A stretch of DNA of 46,183 bases from an uncultured Actinomycetes bacterium (GTDB lineage: Bacteria; Actinomycetota; Actinomycetes; Actinomycetales; Microbacteriaceae): contig CAIXMB010000203.1 of the NCBI GenBank assembly GCA_903920435.1, positions 1 through 46,183 on the forward strand, in the 5' to 3' direction. Position 1 is the stretch's first letter. Each line of letters opens with the position of its first letter. Under the pieces are notes generated by a model. It saw only the letters and a list, made by a program, of their open reading frames with translations. It ran no database searches and had not been told where the DNA came from. This document shows positions 8,599 to 16,868 of this stretch, in pieces. Position numbers and translations under genes: made by a program.

Positions 8599-8605
8599 GA
8601 AATTA

Positions 8606-8611
8606 ACGCTA
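8606..8611 (-). promoter_or_regulatory. -10 hexamer of guaB1 (leaderless geometry)
   Basis: TAGCGT on the minus strand, separated from the guaB1 ATG by 7 nt. Transcription would start at or next to the start codon. Confidence 0.5.
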
Positions 8612-8655
8612 CCGTTCCCCGGTCGTGCCAGCAGTTGTGCAGGCAGTGCCCTTAA

Positions 8656-8661
8656 GATATT
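8656..8661 (+). promoter_or_regulatory. Candidate -10 of kgd
   Basis: GATATT lies 6 nt before the GTG at 8668; TAAGAT at 8653-8658 is an overlapping alternative. The first option fits a leaderless transcript from 8668. The second gives a short leader, or a leader of about 65 nt if translation begins at the GTG at 8731. Confidence 0.4.
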
Positions 8662-8667
8662 TGAGGC

Positions 8668-11600
8668 GTGTCCACTGGCGGGCGCACCACAGTGGTTACA
8701 ACCAAGAGAACTGAAAGTGGGCGGTCGGCTGTGTCAAGCCAAGTGACCGGAATCGCACCCGATGGCGACTCCTCGGGCGAATTCGGAGCCAACGAGTGGC
8801 TCGTTGACGAGATGTACGAGCTCTACCAGCAGGACAAGAACCTCGTCGACCAGTCCTGGTGGCCGGTTCTCGAGAGCTACCACCGCACAGACCCCACCCC
8901 GACGGGCGCGATCGACGTCGTCGCGGCGCCCGCGCCCGAGTCGCAGGTCGGTGGCGAGGCCCAGATTCCCGAGACGGTGACCGAGGCCGCCGCCGCCGAG
9001 CCCGCCCCTGCTGCCGAGCCCGCTCCCGCCACGGGCAGCCAGCCCGTCGCACGCACCACCTCCGTGCAGGCGAAACCGCAGCCCATCCCCGCCGACGCCC
9101 CTGCGACGGCACCGGTACCCGCGCAGGACGCGGCACCGACCGAGGCGCAGGATGAGGTGGCCGTGCTCAAGGGCGCCGCGAAGAGCCTCGCCGCGAACAT
9201 GGACAGCTCGCTCACCGTCCCCACCGCGACGAGCGTGCGCACGATGCCCGCGAAGCTCATGATCGACAACCGCATCGTGATCAACAACCACCTCAAGCGC
9301 GCCCGCGGCGGCAAGGTCTCGTTCACGCACCTCATCGCGTGGGCCATGGTCGAGACGCTCAAGGAGTTCCCGAGCCAGAACGTCTTCTACGACGAGGTCG
9401 ACGGCAAGCCGTCGGTGGTCACTCCCGCGCACATCAACCTGGGCATCGCGATCGACATCCCCAAGCCGGATGGCACGCGCTCCCTCGTCGTGCCCGGCAT
9501 CAAGCGCTGCGACACCATGGGGTTCGCCGAGTTCCTCGTCGCCTATGAGGACGTGGTCGCACGCGGCCGCGCCAACAAGCTCACCGCCGCGGACTACGCG
9601 GGCAACACGATCTCGCTCACCAACCCCGGCGGCATCGGCACCGAGCACTCGGTTCCCCGCCTCATGCGGGGCGCGGGAACCATCGTCGGCGCGGGTGCGC
9701 TCGAGTACCCGGCGGAGTTCCAGGGCGCGAGCCCCAAGACGCTCGCCGAACTCGGCATCGGCAAGACCATCACCCTCACGAGCACCTACGACCACCGCGT
9801 CATCCAGGGTGCCGGCTCCGGCGAGTTCCTCAAGAAGATCCACGAGCGCCTCATCGGCGAGCACCACTTCTACGAAAACATCTTCGCGGCGCTCCGCATC
9901 CCCTACGACCCGATCCACTGGGCGTCCGACATCTCGGTCGACCTGGCCGACAACGTCGACAAGACCGCCCGCGTGCAGGAGCTCATCAACTCGTTCCGCG
10001 TGCGCGGCCACCTGATGGCCGACACCGACCCGCTCGAGTACCGCCAGCGCTCGCACCCCGACCTCGACATCGCGAGCCACGGGCTGACGTTCTGGGACCT
10101 CGACCGCGAGTTCGTCACGGGCGGCTTCGCGGGCAAGCGCACGGCGCTGCTGCGCGACATCCTCGGCGTGCTGCGCGACTCGTACTGCCGCACCATCGGC
10201 ATCGAGTACATGCACATCGCCGACCCCGCCCAGCGCCGCTGGATTCAGGAGCACGTCGAGCAGAAGTACGCGAAGCCGATGCACGACGAGCAGATGCGCA
10301 TCCTCGGCAAGCTCAACGAGGCCGAGGCGTTCGAGACGTTCCTGCAGACCAAGTACGTCGGCCAGAAGCGCTTCAGCCTCGAGGGCGGCGAGTCCACGAT
10401 CGCGGCGCTCGACGCCGTCATCCAGAAGGCAGCGGAGGCGAACCTCGAGGAGGTCGCCATCGGCACGGCCCACCGCGGCCGCCTGAGCGTGCACACCACC
10501 ATCGCGGGCAAGACGTATGGCCAGATCTTCCGCGAGTTCGAGGGCACGCAAGACCCCAAGACCGTGCAGGGCTCGGGTGACGTCAAGTACCACCTCGGCA
10601 CGGAGGGCACCTTCACGAGTGCCAACGGCCAGACCATCCCCGTCTACCTCGCCGCCAACCCGAGCCACCTCGAGGCCGTCGACGGCGTGCTCGAGGGCAT
10701 CGTGCGCGCCAAGCAGGACAGGCGGCCGATCGGCTCGTTCACGGTGCTGCCGATCATGGTGCACGGTGACGCGGCCATGTCGGGCCAGGGCATCGTCGTC
10801 GAGATCCTGCAGATGTCGCAGCTGCGCGCGTACCGCACCGGCGGCACCGTGCACCTCAACATCAACAACCAGGTCGGCTTCACGACCCCGCCGGCCGAGG
10901 GCCACACCTCGACGTACTCGACGGATGTCGCCAAGACCATCCAGGCGCCGATCTTCCACGTGAACGGCGACGACCCCGAGGCCGTCGTGCGCGTCGCGGA
11001 GCTCGCCTTCGCGTACCGCCAGGAGTTCCACCGCGACGTCGTCATCGACCTCGTGTGCTACCGCCGCCGCGGCCACAACGAGGGCGACGACCCGTCGATG
11101 ACGCAGCCGCTCATGTACAACCTCATCGAGGCCAAGCGCTCGGTCCGCACGCTGTACACCGAGGCCCTCGTGGGTCGCGGCGACATCACGCAGGAGGAGT
11201 ACGAGGCGAGCCACCAGGACTTCCAGGATCGCCTTGAGCGCGCCTTCGCCGAGACGCACGCGGCGCAGACCGGCTCCATGCCGATCATCACCGCCGACGC
11301 GGTGGCGGACCTCGAGAAGCCCGACTCGCAGCAGGGCGAGGGTGCGGGCGAGCCCGCGACCACCGGGGTCGACGAGTCGGTCATCCGTCTCATCGGTGAT
11401 GCCCACGACAACCCGCCCGCCGGGTTCACCGTGCACCCCAAGCTCCAGCAGCTGCTCAAGAAGCGCGTGGAGATGAGCCGCTCCGGCTCCATTGACTGGG
11501 GAATGGGCGAGCTCTTCGCCCTCGGCTCGCTGCTGCTCGAGGGCACCCCCGTGCGCATGGCCGGACAGGACACGCGCCGAGGCACGTTCGTGCAGCGCCA

Positions 11601-12516
11601 CGCGGTGCTCCACGACCGCGAGAACGGCCAGGAGTGGCTGCCGCTCGCGAACCTCGCGCAGAACCAGGCCCGCTTCTGGATCTACGACTCGCTCCTGAGC
11701 GAGTACGCGGCGATGGGCTTCGAGTACGGCTACTCCGTGGAGCGCGCGGACGCCCTCGTGCTCTGGGAGGCCCAGTTCGGCGACTTCGCCAACGGCGCCC
11801 AGAGCGTGATCGACGAGTTCATCTCCTCCGCCGAGCAGAAGTGGGGCCAGCGCTCGAGCGTCGTGCTGCTGCTGCCGCACGGCTACGAGGGCCAGGGCCC
11901 CGACCACTCGTCGGCGCGCATCGAGCGCTACCTGCAGCTGTGCGCGGAGAACAACATGACCGTGGCGCGCCCGTCGACGCCCGCGTCGTACTTCCACCTG
12001 CTGCGCCGCCAGGCGTACGCCCGCCCGCGCCGCCCGCTCATCGTCTTCACGCCGAAGGCCATGCTGCGCCTGCGCGGCGCCACGAGCGAGGTCGCCGACT
12101 TCACTCACGGCCGCTTCGAGCCCGTGCTCGATGACGGCCGAGTGCAGGACAAGTCGCAGGTCAAGCGCGTGCTGCTCACCGCCGGCAAGATCTACTACGA
12201 CATCATCGCCGAGCTCGACAAGCGCGGGTCGACGGATGTCGCGGTCGTGCGCATGGAGCAGTTCTACCCGCTGCCCATCCAGGAGATGAACGCCGCCCTC
12301 GCGCAGTACCCGAACGCCGACCTGGTCTGGACGCAGGACGAGCCCGAGAACCAGGGCGCGTGGCCGTTCATCTGCCTCGAGCTCGCGAAGCACCTCAAGG
12401 GCCGCACGATCAAGGTCGCCTCGCGACCGGCGTCGGCGTCGCCCGCGACGGGCTCGTCGAAGCGCAGCGCGCAGGAGCAGGTCGACCTTATCGAGCGGGC
12501 ACTGGACCTGGGCTGA
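8668..12516 (+). CDS. kgd: Multifunctional 2-oxoglutarate decarboxylase / dehydrogenase E1o-E2 fusion
   Basis: TCA-cycle enzyme joining an E2-type acyltransferase domain to a thiamine-dependent E1o, as in mycobacterial Kgd and corynebacterial OdhA (1282 aa here). Order: a short N-terminal helix (FGANEWLVDEMYELY), a Pro/Ala-rich linker (about 85-155), the acyltransferase domain (about 165-410, active-site region DHRVIQGAGSGEF near 375), then E1o to the end, with the TPP/Mg motif GDAAMSGQG near residue 700 and NNQVGF near 731. No lipoyl domain is present, so it needs a partner E2. The GTG at 8668 has a -10-like hexamer 6 nt upstream; the GTG at 8731 (MSSQVTG...) is a credible alternative because the recognisable N-terminus begins there. 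A strong hairpin follows the stop. Confidence 0.96.
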   Translation: MSTGGRTTVVTTKRTESGRSAVSSQVTGIAPDGDSSGEFGANEWLVDEMYELYQQDKNLVDQSWWPVLESYHRTDPTPTGAIDVVAAPAPESQVGGEAQIPETVTEAAAAEPAPAAEPAPATGSQPVARTTSVQAKPQPIPADAPATAPVPAQDAAPTEAQDEVAVLKGAAKSLAANMDSSLTVPTATSVRTMPAKLMIDNRIVINNHLKRARGGKVSFTHLIAWAMVETLKEFPSQNVFYDEVDGKPSVVTPAHINLGIAIDIPKPDGTRSLVVPGIKRCDTMGFAEFLVAYEDVVARGRANKLTAADYAGNTISLTNPGGIGTEHSVPRLMRGAGTIVGAGALEYPAEFQGASPKTLAELGIGKTITLTSTYDHRVIQGAGSGEFLKKIHERLIGEHHFYENIFAALRIPYDPIHWASDISVDLADNVDKTARVQELINSFRVRGHLMADTDPLEYRQRSHPDLDIASHGLTFWDLDREFVTGGFAGKRTALLRDILGVLRDSYCRTIGIEYMHIADPAQRRWIQEHVEQKYAKPMHDEQMRILGKLNEAEAFETFLQTKYVGQKRFSLEGGESTIAALDAVIQKAAEANLEEVAIGTAHRGRLSVHTTIAGKTYGQIFREFEGTQDPKTVQGSGDVKYHLGTEGTFTSANGQTIPVYLAANPSHLEAVDGVLEGIVRAKQDRRPIGSFTVLPIMVHGDAAMSGQGIVVEILQMSQLRAYRTGGTVHLNINNQVGFTTPPAEGHTSTYSTDVAKTIQAPIFHVNGDDPEAVVRVAELAFAYRQEFHRDVVIDLVCYRRRGHNEGDDPSMTQPLMYNLIEAKRSVRTLYTEALVGRGDITQEEYEASHQDFQDRLERAFAETHAAQTGSMPIITADAVADLEKPDSQQGEGAGEPATTGVDESVIRLIGDAHDNPPAGFTVHPKLQQLLKKRVEMSRSGSIDWGMGELFALGSLLLEGTPVRMAGQDTRRGTFVQRHAVLHDRENGQEWLPLANLAQNQARFWIYDSLLSEYAAMGFEYGYSVERADALVLWEAQFGDFANGAQSVIDEFISSAEQKWGQRSSVVLLLPHGYEGQGPDHSSARIERYLQLCAENNMTVARPSTPASYFHLLRRQAYARPRRPLIVFTPKAMLRLRGATSEVADFTHGRFEPVLDDGRVQDKSQVKRVLLTAGKIYYDIIAELDKRGSTDVAVVRMEQFYPLPIQEMNAALAQYPNADLVWTQDEPENQGAWPFICLELAKHLKGRTIKVASRPASASPATGSSKRSAQEQVDLIERALDLG

Positions 12517-13231
12517 CCTCGGTGGCGCGGCTGCGTCGGGTACGACGCAGCCGCTCCGGTACTACGCCGAGCACGACGGCCGCGATGAGGAACACCGCCC
12601 ACACGATCACGAAGGCGAACTGGCGCGCGTCACTGAAGGTGAGTGTCACACTCACGAGAGCCGCCACGAGCACGCCGAGGGGCACGAGTAGCGCCCCGAG
12701 CAGCCCGATCCCGTAGGAGCGGCACAGCCCCCACGCCGCGACGAGCAGCGTCGGCGCCACGATCGCGACGAGGAAGCCCCACATGCCGTTGGGCGCCCAG
12801 CCCAGCACCTCGGCGGTCACCGAGTCATACGCCCAGTTGCCGCGGCTCATGGCGAAGGTCTGCACCGCCGCGTAGCCGAGCGCGAGCGCCCCGATGAGCG
12901 CAACCGTGCCGAGCGCCCAGAGCGCGACCGCGATGCCGCGCCGGGCGGCGGACGCCGTGCTCGCGATGATGCCGACGAGCCCTCCGATGGTCGCGAGCAG
13001 CACGCCGATGAGGCTGAACAGGGCGAACCCGCGCTCGGCCCCGGTGTCGAGGAGCAGCGTTGCGCCCTCGAAGATGTCGGAGCGCGGCCAGTACGCCGCG
13101 GCCATTGCCACGATCAGGCCCGCGAGGGCGAGCACCCAGCCTGCGGTGCCGAGCAGCGCGCCGATGCTGCGGGGGCCGATGCTGCGGGGGCCGCGGGCAT
13201 CCGTCGGTCGCGATGAGATTTCATCAGTCAC
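12488..13231 (-). CDS. Unrecognised integral membrane protein
   Basis: A 247-aa protein with about six hydrophobic segments (roughly residues 25-48, 70-92, 98-122, 148-170, 175-198, 203-228), a charged N-terminal tail containing the tandem peptide GPRSI-GPRSI, and an Arg-rich C-terminus. No family was recognised and no function is proposed. GTG start. The 3' end overlaps kgd by 29 nt in convergent orientation, and the last codons run through a perfect hairpin that probably ends kgd transcription. The N-terminal repeat comes from an exact 15-bp tandem duplication. Confidence 0.7.
   Translation of the reverse strand: MTDEISSRPTDARGPRSIGPRSIGALLGTAGWVLALAGLIVAMAAAYWPRSDIFEGATLLLDTGAERGFALFSLIGVLLATIGGLVGIIASTASAARRGIAVALWALGTVALIGALALGYAAVQTFAMSRGNWAYDSVTAEVLGWAPNGMWGFLVAIVAPTLLVAAWGLCRSYGIGLLGALLVPLGVLVAALVSVTLTFSDARQFAFVIVWAVFLIAAVVLGVVPERLRRTRRSRATEVSPGPVPAR
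12527..12554 (+). terminator. Strong hairpin after kgd
   Basis: Perfect 12-bp stem (GCGGCTGCGTCG / CGACGCAGCCGC) with a GGTA loop, 10 nt after the kgd stop. There is no clear T-run, as is usual for actinobacterial terminators. The hairpin is also part of the coding end of the convergent membrane-protein gene, encoding its Arg-rich tail. Confidence 0.65.
13161..13190. repeat. Exact 15-bp tandem duplication
   Basis: CCGATGCTGCGGGGG occurs twice back to back inside the membrane-protein gene, adding five codons (GPRSI repeated) in frame near its N-terminus. It looks like a recent slippage duplication, and copy number may vary between strains. Confidence 0.85.
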
Positions 13232-13285
13232 GGCGTCAGAATTGCAGCGCTCGAATGCGGTGTCAACCAGCAGGTCACCAGCGCA

Positions 13286-14512
13286 CTAGAACGGCGGCGG
13301 GTCGGTGGTGCGCTGATACCCGGTCGGGCTCGTCCACACGGGGCGCGCGTGAGCGGGACCGCTCTCGACCTTCCAGCGCGTCTGGTGCTTCAGCGTGTGG
13401 TGGAGCCTGCACCGCGGGGCGAGGTTGTGCGCCGTCGAGGTGCCGCCCTCGGCCCGCGCGACCGTGTGGTCGAGGTCGCAGTTCACCGCGCGGCGCCCGC
13501 AGCCCGGGAAGTCGCACGTGGGCTGCGTGACGCACAGCCAGCGCTTCAGCGCCGCAGTGAGGCGGTACTGGTGCGGGTCGAGTTGAAGCACGGCGCCGGT
13601 GACCGGATCGGTGAGCAGTCGGGTCAGTGACGGCGACTCGACGGCGAGTCGGCGGGCCGTGTCGAGATCGATCGGGCCGACACCCTCGAGGAGGGCGGGC
13701 TCATCGGAGTGGCCGAGCAGCGTGAGCACCGGGATCGTCAGCGCGAGGGCGATGCCGGGCTTCGCCGTCGCGTCGCCACCGAGCAGGAAGTCGGTCAGTA
13801 CGTCGGCCCGCAGTTGGCTCATGGTGCGGGTCTCATCTGCCTCGCGGAAGAGGGCGAACGCCGCGGCATCCAGGCGAGCGGTGGCCAGGGCGATGGTCTC
13901 CGAGGGCAGGTACGCGCTGAACCAGCCCATGCCATCGCGGTCGTGCTCGGTGAACACGCGTCGTTGAGTGACAGCCCTCTCGTGGCGATCCACCGCCGGA
14001 AGTGGATGCAGCCGCTCACGCAGAGCGCGCGCCCGGGCCGCGAAGCGCGCGGGCGCCAGCGTGCGCGCCGCATCGATCAACTGTGTGTCGAAGGCTGCCC
14101 ATGCGGCTTCCGGAAGGTCAACGACGATGGACGCCGCCTCACGGGCGTTCTGCGTCGACACCTCGCCGTCGAGGAACCAGTGCCAGAGGCTGGGCATGCG
14201 TGCCCGGAGGGTCGACGCGATGTGGCGGTGGGCGCGGACCGTCGCCTCGGCGAGATTCAGCCGCACCGCGAGATCGGCTACCGCCGCACGAACCGCGAGC
14301 TCGACGGCGTCGCCGCGCAGCATCTGCTCGTCGACGAAGACCTCGGGGTGCGCCGCCGCCTCGCGGAGTACGTCATCGATAGCGGCGAACGCCGCGGCGG
14401 AGCTGCGCCACTGCGCCCGCTGGGCGACCTCGGCCTCGGCGATGCCGAAGAGCACGCGCGTCTCGGCGAGAGCCGGGTCGAGGAGCGTGTCCATACAGGT
14501 ATTAGATAGCAT
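13286..14512 (-). CDS. DUF222 / HNH endonuclease-signature protein
   Basis: A 408-aa protein of the actinobacterial DUF222-HNH family (13E12-repeat-like). The N-terminal two-thirds are the helical DUF222 region (RLNLAEATVRAHRHIA...). The C-terminal HNH domain has paired zinc cysteines in CDFPGCGRRAVNCDLDHTVARAEGG and ends NLAPRCRLHHTLKHQTRW, so the catalytic His-Asn-His pattern looks intact. Such genes occur in many copies in actinobacterial genomes and may be mobile or selfish; the cellular role is not established. The ATG at 14512 was chosen (a CATTGT hexamer lies 7 nt upstream), and a second Met six codons in is possible. Confidence 0.88.
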   Translation of the reverse strand: MLSNTCMDTLLDPALAETRVLFGIAEAEVAQRAQWRSSAAAFAAIDDVLREAAAHPEVFVDEQMLRGDAVELAVRAAVADLAVRLNLAEATVRAHRHIASTLRARMPSLWHWFLDGEVSTQNAREAASIVVDLPEAAWAAFDTQLIDAARTLAPARFAARARALRERLHPLPAVDRHERAVTQRRVFTEHDRDGMGWFSAYLPSETIALATARLDAAAFALFREADETRTMSQLRADVLTDFLLGGDATAKPGIALALTIPVLTLLGHSDEPALLEGVGPIDLDTARRLAVESPSLTRLLTDPVTGAVLQLDPHQYRLTAALKRWLCVTQPTCDFPGCGRRAVNCDLDHTVARAEGGTSTAHNLAPRCRLHHTLKHQTRWKVESGPAHARPVWTSPTGYQRTTDPPPF

Positions 14513-14583
14513 GCCACCGACAATGATCCGCTCTGCGGCCGGCGCCGGGGTAAGTGACCCGAGTTAGCGTCGGGGAGGACTGG

Positions 14584-14814
14584 CTAGGCGTTCGCCAGCC
14601 GAGCCCGGATCGCGTCCATGAGCTCGTCGGGGGCTACCTCGCGGCAGGCCTTGCGCACCTTGAGCGTGAGGGCGAGGCCCACCATGTGCTCCTCGGTGCA
14701 GTCCTCGCAGTTGGCCATGTGCTCGGCGACGTCAGCGGCGTCCTGCTTGGCCAGTTCGTTGTGGAGGTACTCTTCGAGCTCGGCCTTGGCCTTGTCGCAT
14801 CCGCAATCGGTCAT
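14584..14814 (-). CDS. rsrA: Mycothiol-system zinc anti-sigma factor
   Basis: Small redox-sensing anti-sigma factor (76 aa) that binds and inhibits SigR in reducing conditions and lets go when its zinc-site thiols are oxidised. The ZAS motif is visible as HMANCEDC (His32-x3-Cys36-x2-Cys39), and two more cysteines lie at the N-terminus (TDCGCDKA). Length and layout match Streptomyces RsrA. The ATG overlaps the sigR stop as ATGA, so sigma and anti-sigma are made in a coupled way from one mRNA. The longer upstream open frame is only a shadow of sigR. Confidence 0.94.
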   Translation of the reverse strand: MTDCGCDKAKAELEEYLHNELAKQDAADVAEHMANCEDCTEEHMVGLALTLKVRKACREVAPDELMDAIRARLANA

Positions 14815-15425
14815 TTCGGGGCTCCTGTGGGGGAAGGCGCGACGATCCCACGGTCGCGCGCGTAGTCGGCCAGTGATTCCCGCAGCATGCGGCGCCCGCG
14901 GTGCAGGCGGCTCATGACGGTTCCCACCGGCGTCTTCATGATGTCGGCGATCTCCTGGTAGGAGAAGCCCTCGACGTCGGCGAAGTAGACGGCGAGACGG
15001 AAGTCCTCCGGGATCGCCTGCAGGGCATCCTTGACGGCACTGTCGGGCAGGTGGTCGATGGCCTCCGCCTCGGCCGACCGGGTCGACGTCGACTGGGTCA
15101 TCGACTCGGCGCCGCCGAGCTGCCAGTCCTCGAGGTCGTCGATGGTGCCCTGGTAGGGGTTGCGCTGGTTCTTGCGGTAGTTGTTGATGAAGGTGTTCGT
15201 CTGGATGCGGTACAGCCACGCCTTGAGGTTGGTGCCCTGCTGGTACTGGCCGAACGCCTGGAACGCCTTGACGAACGTCTCCTGCACGAGGTCTGCCGCG
15301 TCAGCCGGATTGCGCGTCATGCGCATCGCCGCCGCGTACAGCTGGTCTGCGAACGGGAGTGCCTGCTCCTCGAAAAGAGCCCGCTTGGCAGCGGCCTCGT
15401 CGATCGGAGCGTCGTCGGTAGTCAT
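14811..15425 (-). CDS. sigR: RNA polymerase sigma factor SigR (ECF group)
   Basis: ECF sigma factor for the thiol-oxidative (disulfide) stress response. Region 2 spans about residues 22-90 ([49 protein letters not shown]). Region 4 spans about 130-185 ([20 protein letters not shown], then [17 protein letters not shown]). Start at 15425 gives 204 aa and has TAGAAT 8 nt upstream. An in-frame ATG at 15464 adds 13 residues ([13 protein letters not shown]) and lies 9 nt after a perfect sigma-R promoter. Two isoforms from two promoters are therefore likely, as known for Streptomyces coelicolor sigR. rsrA follows by overlap. Confidence 0.95.
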   Translation of the reverse strand: MTTDDAPIDEAAAKRALFEEQALPFADQLYAAAMRMTRNPADAADLVQETFVKAFQAFGQYQQGTNLKAWLYRIQTNTFINNYRKNQRNPYQGTIDDLEDWQLGGAESMTQSTSTRSAEAEAIDHLPDSAVKDALQAIPEDFRLAVYFADVEGFSYQEIADIMKTPVGTVMSRLHRGRRMLRESLADYARDRGIVAPSPTGAPK

Positions 15426-15433
15426 CAGCGCCA

Positions 15434-15439
15434 ATTCTA
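15434..15439 (-). promoter_or_regulatory. Housekeeping-type -10 of sigR
   Basis: TAGAAT on the minus strand, 8 nt before the ATG at 15425. It would produce a leaderless or nearly leaderless mRNA for the 204-aa form. It lies within the coding part of the longer isoform. Confidence 0.5.
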
Positions 15440-15473
15440 GGTCGCGTTCGAGAACCATCGTCATGAGGGAGTG

Positions 15474-15499
15474 AACCACCGCGGGCGCCCCGCTATTCC
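15474..15499 (-). promoter_or_regulatory. Autoregulatory sigma-R promoter
   Basis: On the minus strand GGAAT (15499-15495) is followed by an 18-nt spacer and GTT (15476-15474), exactly the GGAAT-N18-GTT consensus of sigma-R/sigma-H promoters. The ATG at 15464-15462 begins 9 nt after GTT, so the transcript would begin within a few bases of the long-form start codon. This explains positive autoregulation of sigR-rsrA. Confidence 0.85.
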
Positions 15500-15511
15500 G
15501 GGGCCCGCCGG

Positions 15512-15517
15512 TACTCT
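15512..15517 (+). promoter_or_regulatory. -10 hexamer of aroA (leaderless geometry)
   Basis: TACTCT, 7 nt before the aroA ATG. It supports 15525 as the true start rather than an in-frame GTG at 15471, which lies within the sigma-R promoter region. Confidence 0.5.
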
Positions 15518-15524
15518 GGTGTCG

Positions 15525-16868
15525 ATGGCGATTTCGAAGGCGGCACAGCCCCAGTTCAACCCTTACGGCGACGACGACCCCGTTGTCGAGCCCGACGACG
15601 GATCCTGGGCGGCGCCCGTTGCCGGCGGCCCCCTGCACGCCGTCCTGCGGCTCCCCGGCTCCAAGAGCCTCACGAACCGCGAGCTCGTGCTCTCCGCCCT
15701 CGCGAGCGGACCGTCGCTGCTGCGCGCTCCGCTGCACTCGCGCGACACCGCCCTCATGATCGAGGCGCTGCGCACCCTGGGCACGACCATCACCGAGGTG
15801 GCCGGAGACGGCGGCTTCGGCCCCGACCTGCTCGTGACGCCCGGCGAGCTGTTCGGCGGCTCGATCGACTGCGGCCTCGCCGGCACGGTCATGCGCTTCC
15901 TGCCGCCCGTCGCCGCGCTCGCCCTCGGCCCGGTCGCCTTCGATGGGGATGCCGCGGCCCGCAAGCGCCCCATGCGCACGACCATCGACTCGCTCAGGGC
16001 GCTCGGCGTCGACGTGAGCGACGACGGCCGCGGCGCGCTGCCGTTCAGCCTCTACGGAACCGGTACGGTCGCCGGCGGCGAGCTCGAGATCGACGCGAGC
16101 GCCTCGAGCCAGTTCGTCTCGGGACTGTTGCTCGCCGCGCCGCGGTTCGAGAACGGGCTGCGCCTGCGCCACACCGGCGACACGCTCCCGAGCCTGCCCC
16201 ACATCGAGATGACCATCGCCTGCCTCGCCGCCCGCGGCGTCACCGTCGAGAACCCCGAACCCGGGCTGTGGATCGTGCCGCCCGGTGAGATCCAGGCCCT
16301 CGACGTCGACATAGAGCCCGACCTCTCCAACGCGGGGCCCTTCCTCGCCGCCGCGCTCGTCGCCGGCGGCACGGTCACCGTGCAGGGCTGGCCGGAGCAC
16401 ACGACGCAGGTGGGCGCGCGCATGGCGGAGATCCTGCGCGACATGGGCGGCCGCGTGAGCCAGTCGCCCACGAGCCTCACGGTGGAGGGCGGCGCGGGCA
16501 TCCGTGGCATCACGCTGGACGAGGCGAGCGAGCTCGCGCCCACGGTCGCGGCGGTCGCCGCCCTGGCCGACTCCGAGACGGTGCTCACGGGCATCGCGCA
16601 CCTGCGCGGGCACGAGACGGATCGGCTGGCCGCGCTCGTCGCGGAGATCAACGCGCTGGGCGGCAACGCGACGGAGACCGACGACGGGCTCATCATCAGG
16701 CCGGCGCCGCTGACCGGCGGGCTATGGCACGCCTACGAGGACCACCGCATGGCCACGGCGGGCGCCATCATCGGCCTCGCGGTCGAGGGCCTCACGGTCG
16801 ACGACATCGCCTCGACGGGCAAGACGCTGCCGCAGTTCACCGAGCTGTGGAAGACGATGCTCGCGTGA
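15525..16868 (+). CDS. aroA: 3-phosphoshikimate 1-carboxyvinyltransferase (EPSP synthase)
   Basis: Shikimate-pathway enzyme joining PEP to shikimate-3-phosphate (447 aa, cytosolic). It carries the N-terminal [11 protein letters not shown] motif (Lys47), [45 protein letters not shown], the basic/acidic [10 protein letters not shown] and the closing [13 protein letters not shown] with STGKTLPQF. The glycine-rich AGTVMRF loop has Val and Phe where E. coli has Ala and Pro, the usual actinobacterial form. The ATG at 15525 is preferred for its TACTCT hexamer 7 nt upstream. The stop overlaps rsgA (GTGA). The order aroA-rsgA-hisN beside sigR is conserved in actinobacteria. Confidence 0.96.
   Translation: MAISKAAQPQFNPYGDDDPVVEPDDGSWAAPVAGGPLHAVLRLPGSKSLTNRELVLSALASGPSLLRAPLHSRDTALMIEALRTLGTTITEVAGDGGFGPDLLVTPGELFGGSIDCGLAGTVMRFLPPVAALALGPVAFDGDAAARKRPMRTTIDSLRALGVDVSDDGRGALPFSLYGTGTVAGGELEIDASASSQFVSGLLLAAPRFENGLRLRHTGDTLPSLPHIEMTIACLAARGVTVENPEPGLWIVPPGEIQALDVDIEPDLSNAGPFLAAALVAGGTVTVQGWPEHTTQVGARMAEILRDMGGRVSQSPTSLTVEGGAGIRGITLDEASELAPTVAAVAALADSETVLTGIAHLRGHETDRLAALVAEINALGGNATETDDGLIIRPAPLTGGLWHAYEDHRMATAGAIIGLAVEGLTVDDIASTGKTLPQFTELWKTMLA

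Noticed and set aside
8734-12393. A minus-strand open frame of over 1200 codons opposite kgd
   Set aside because: It mirrors kgd codon by codon, has low-complexity Arg/Ala/Leu/Glu composition typical of antisense shadows in GC-rich DNA, and shows no domain.
13286-14512. HNH protein as a group II intron or homing-endonuclease insertion
   Set aside because: It is a free-standing DUF222-HNH gene with its own start and no interrupted host gene.
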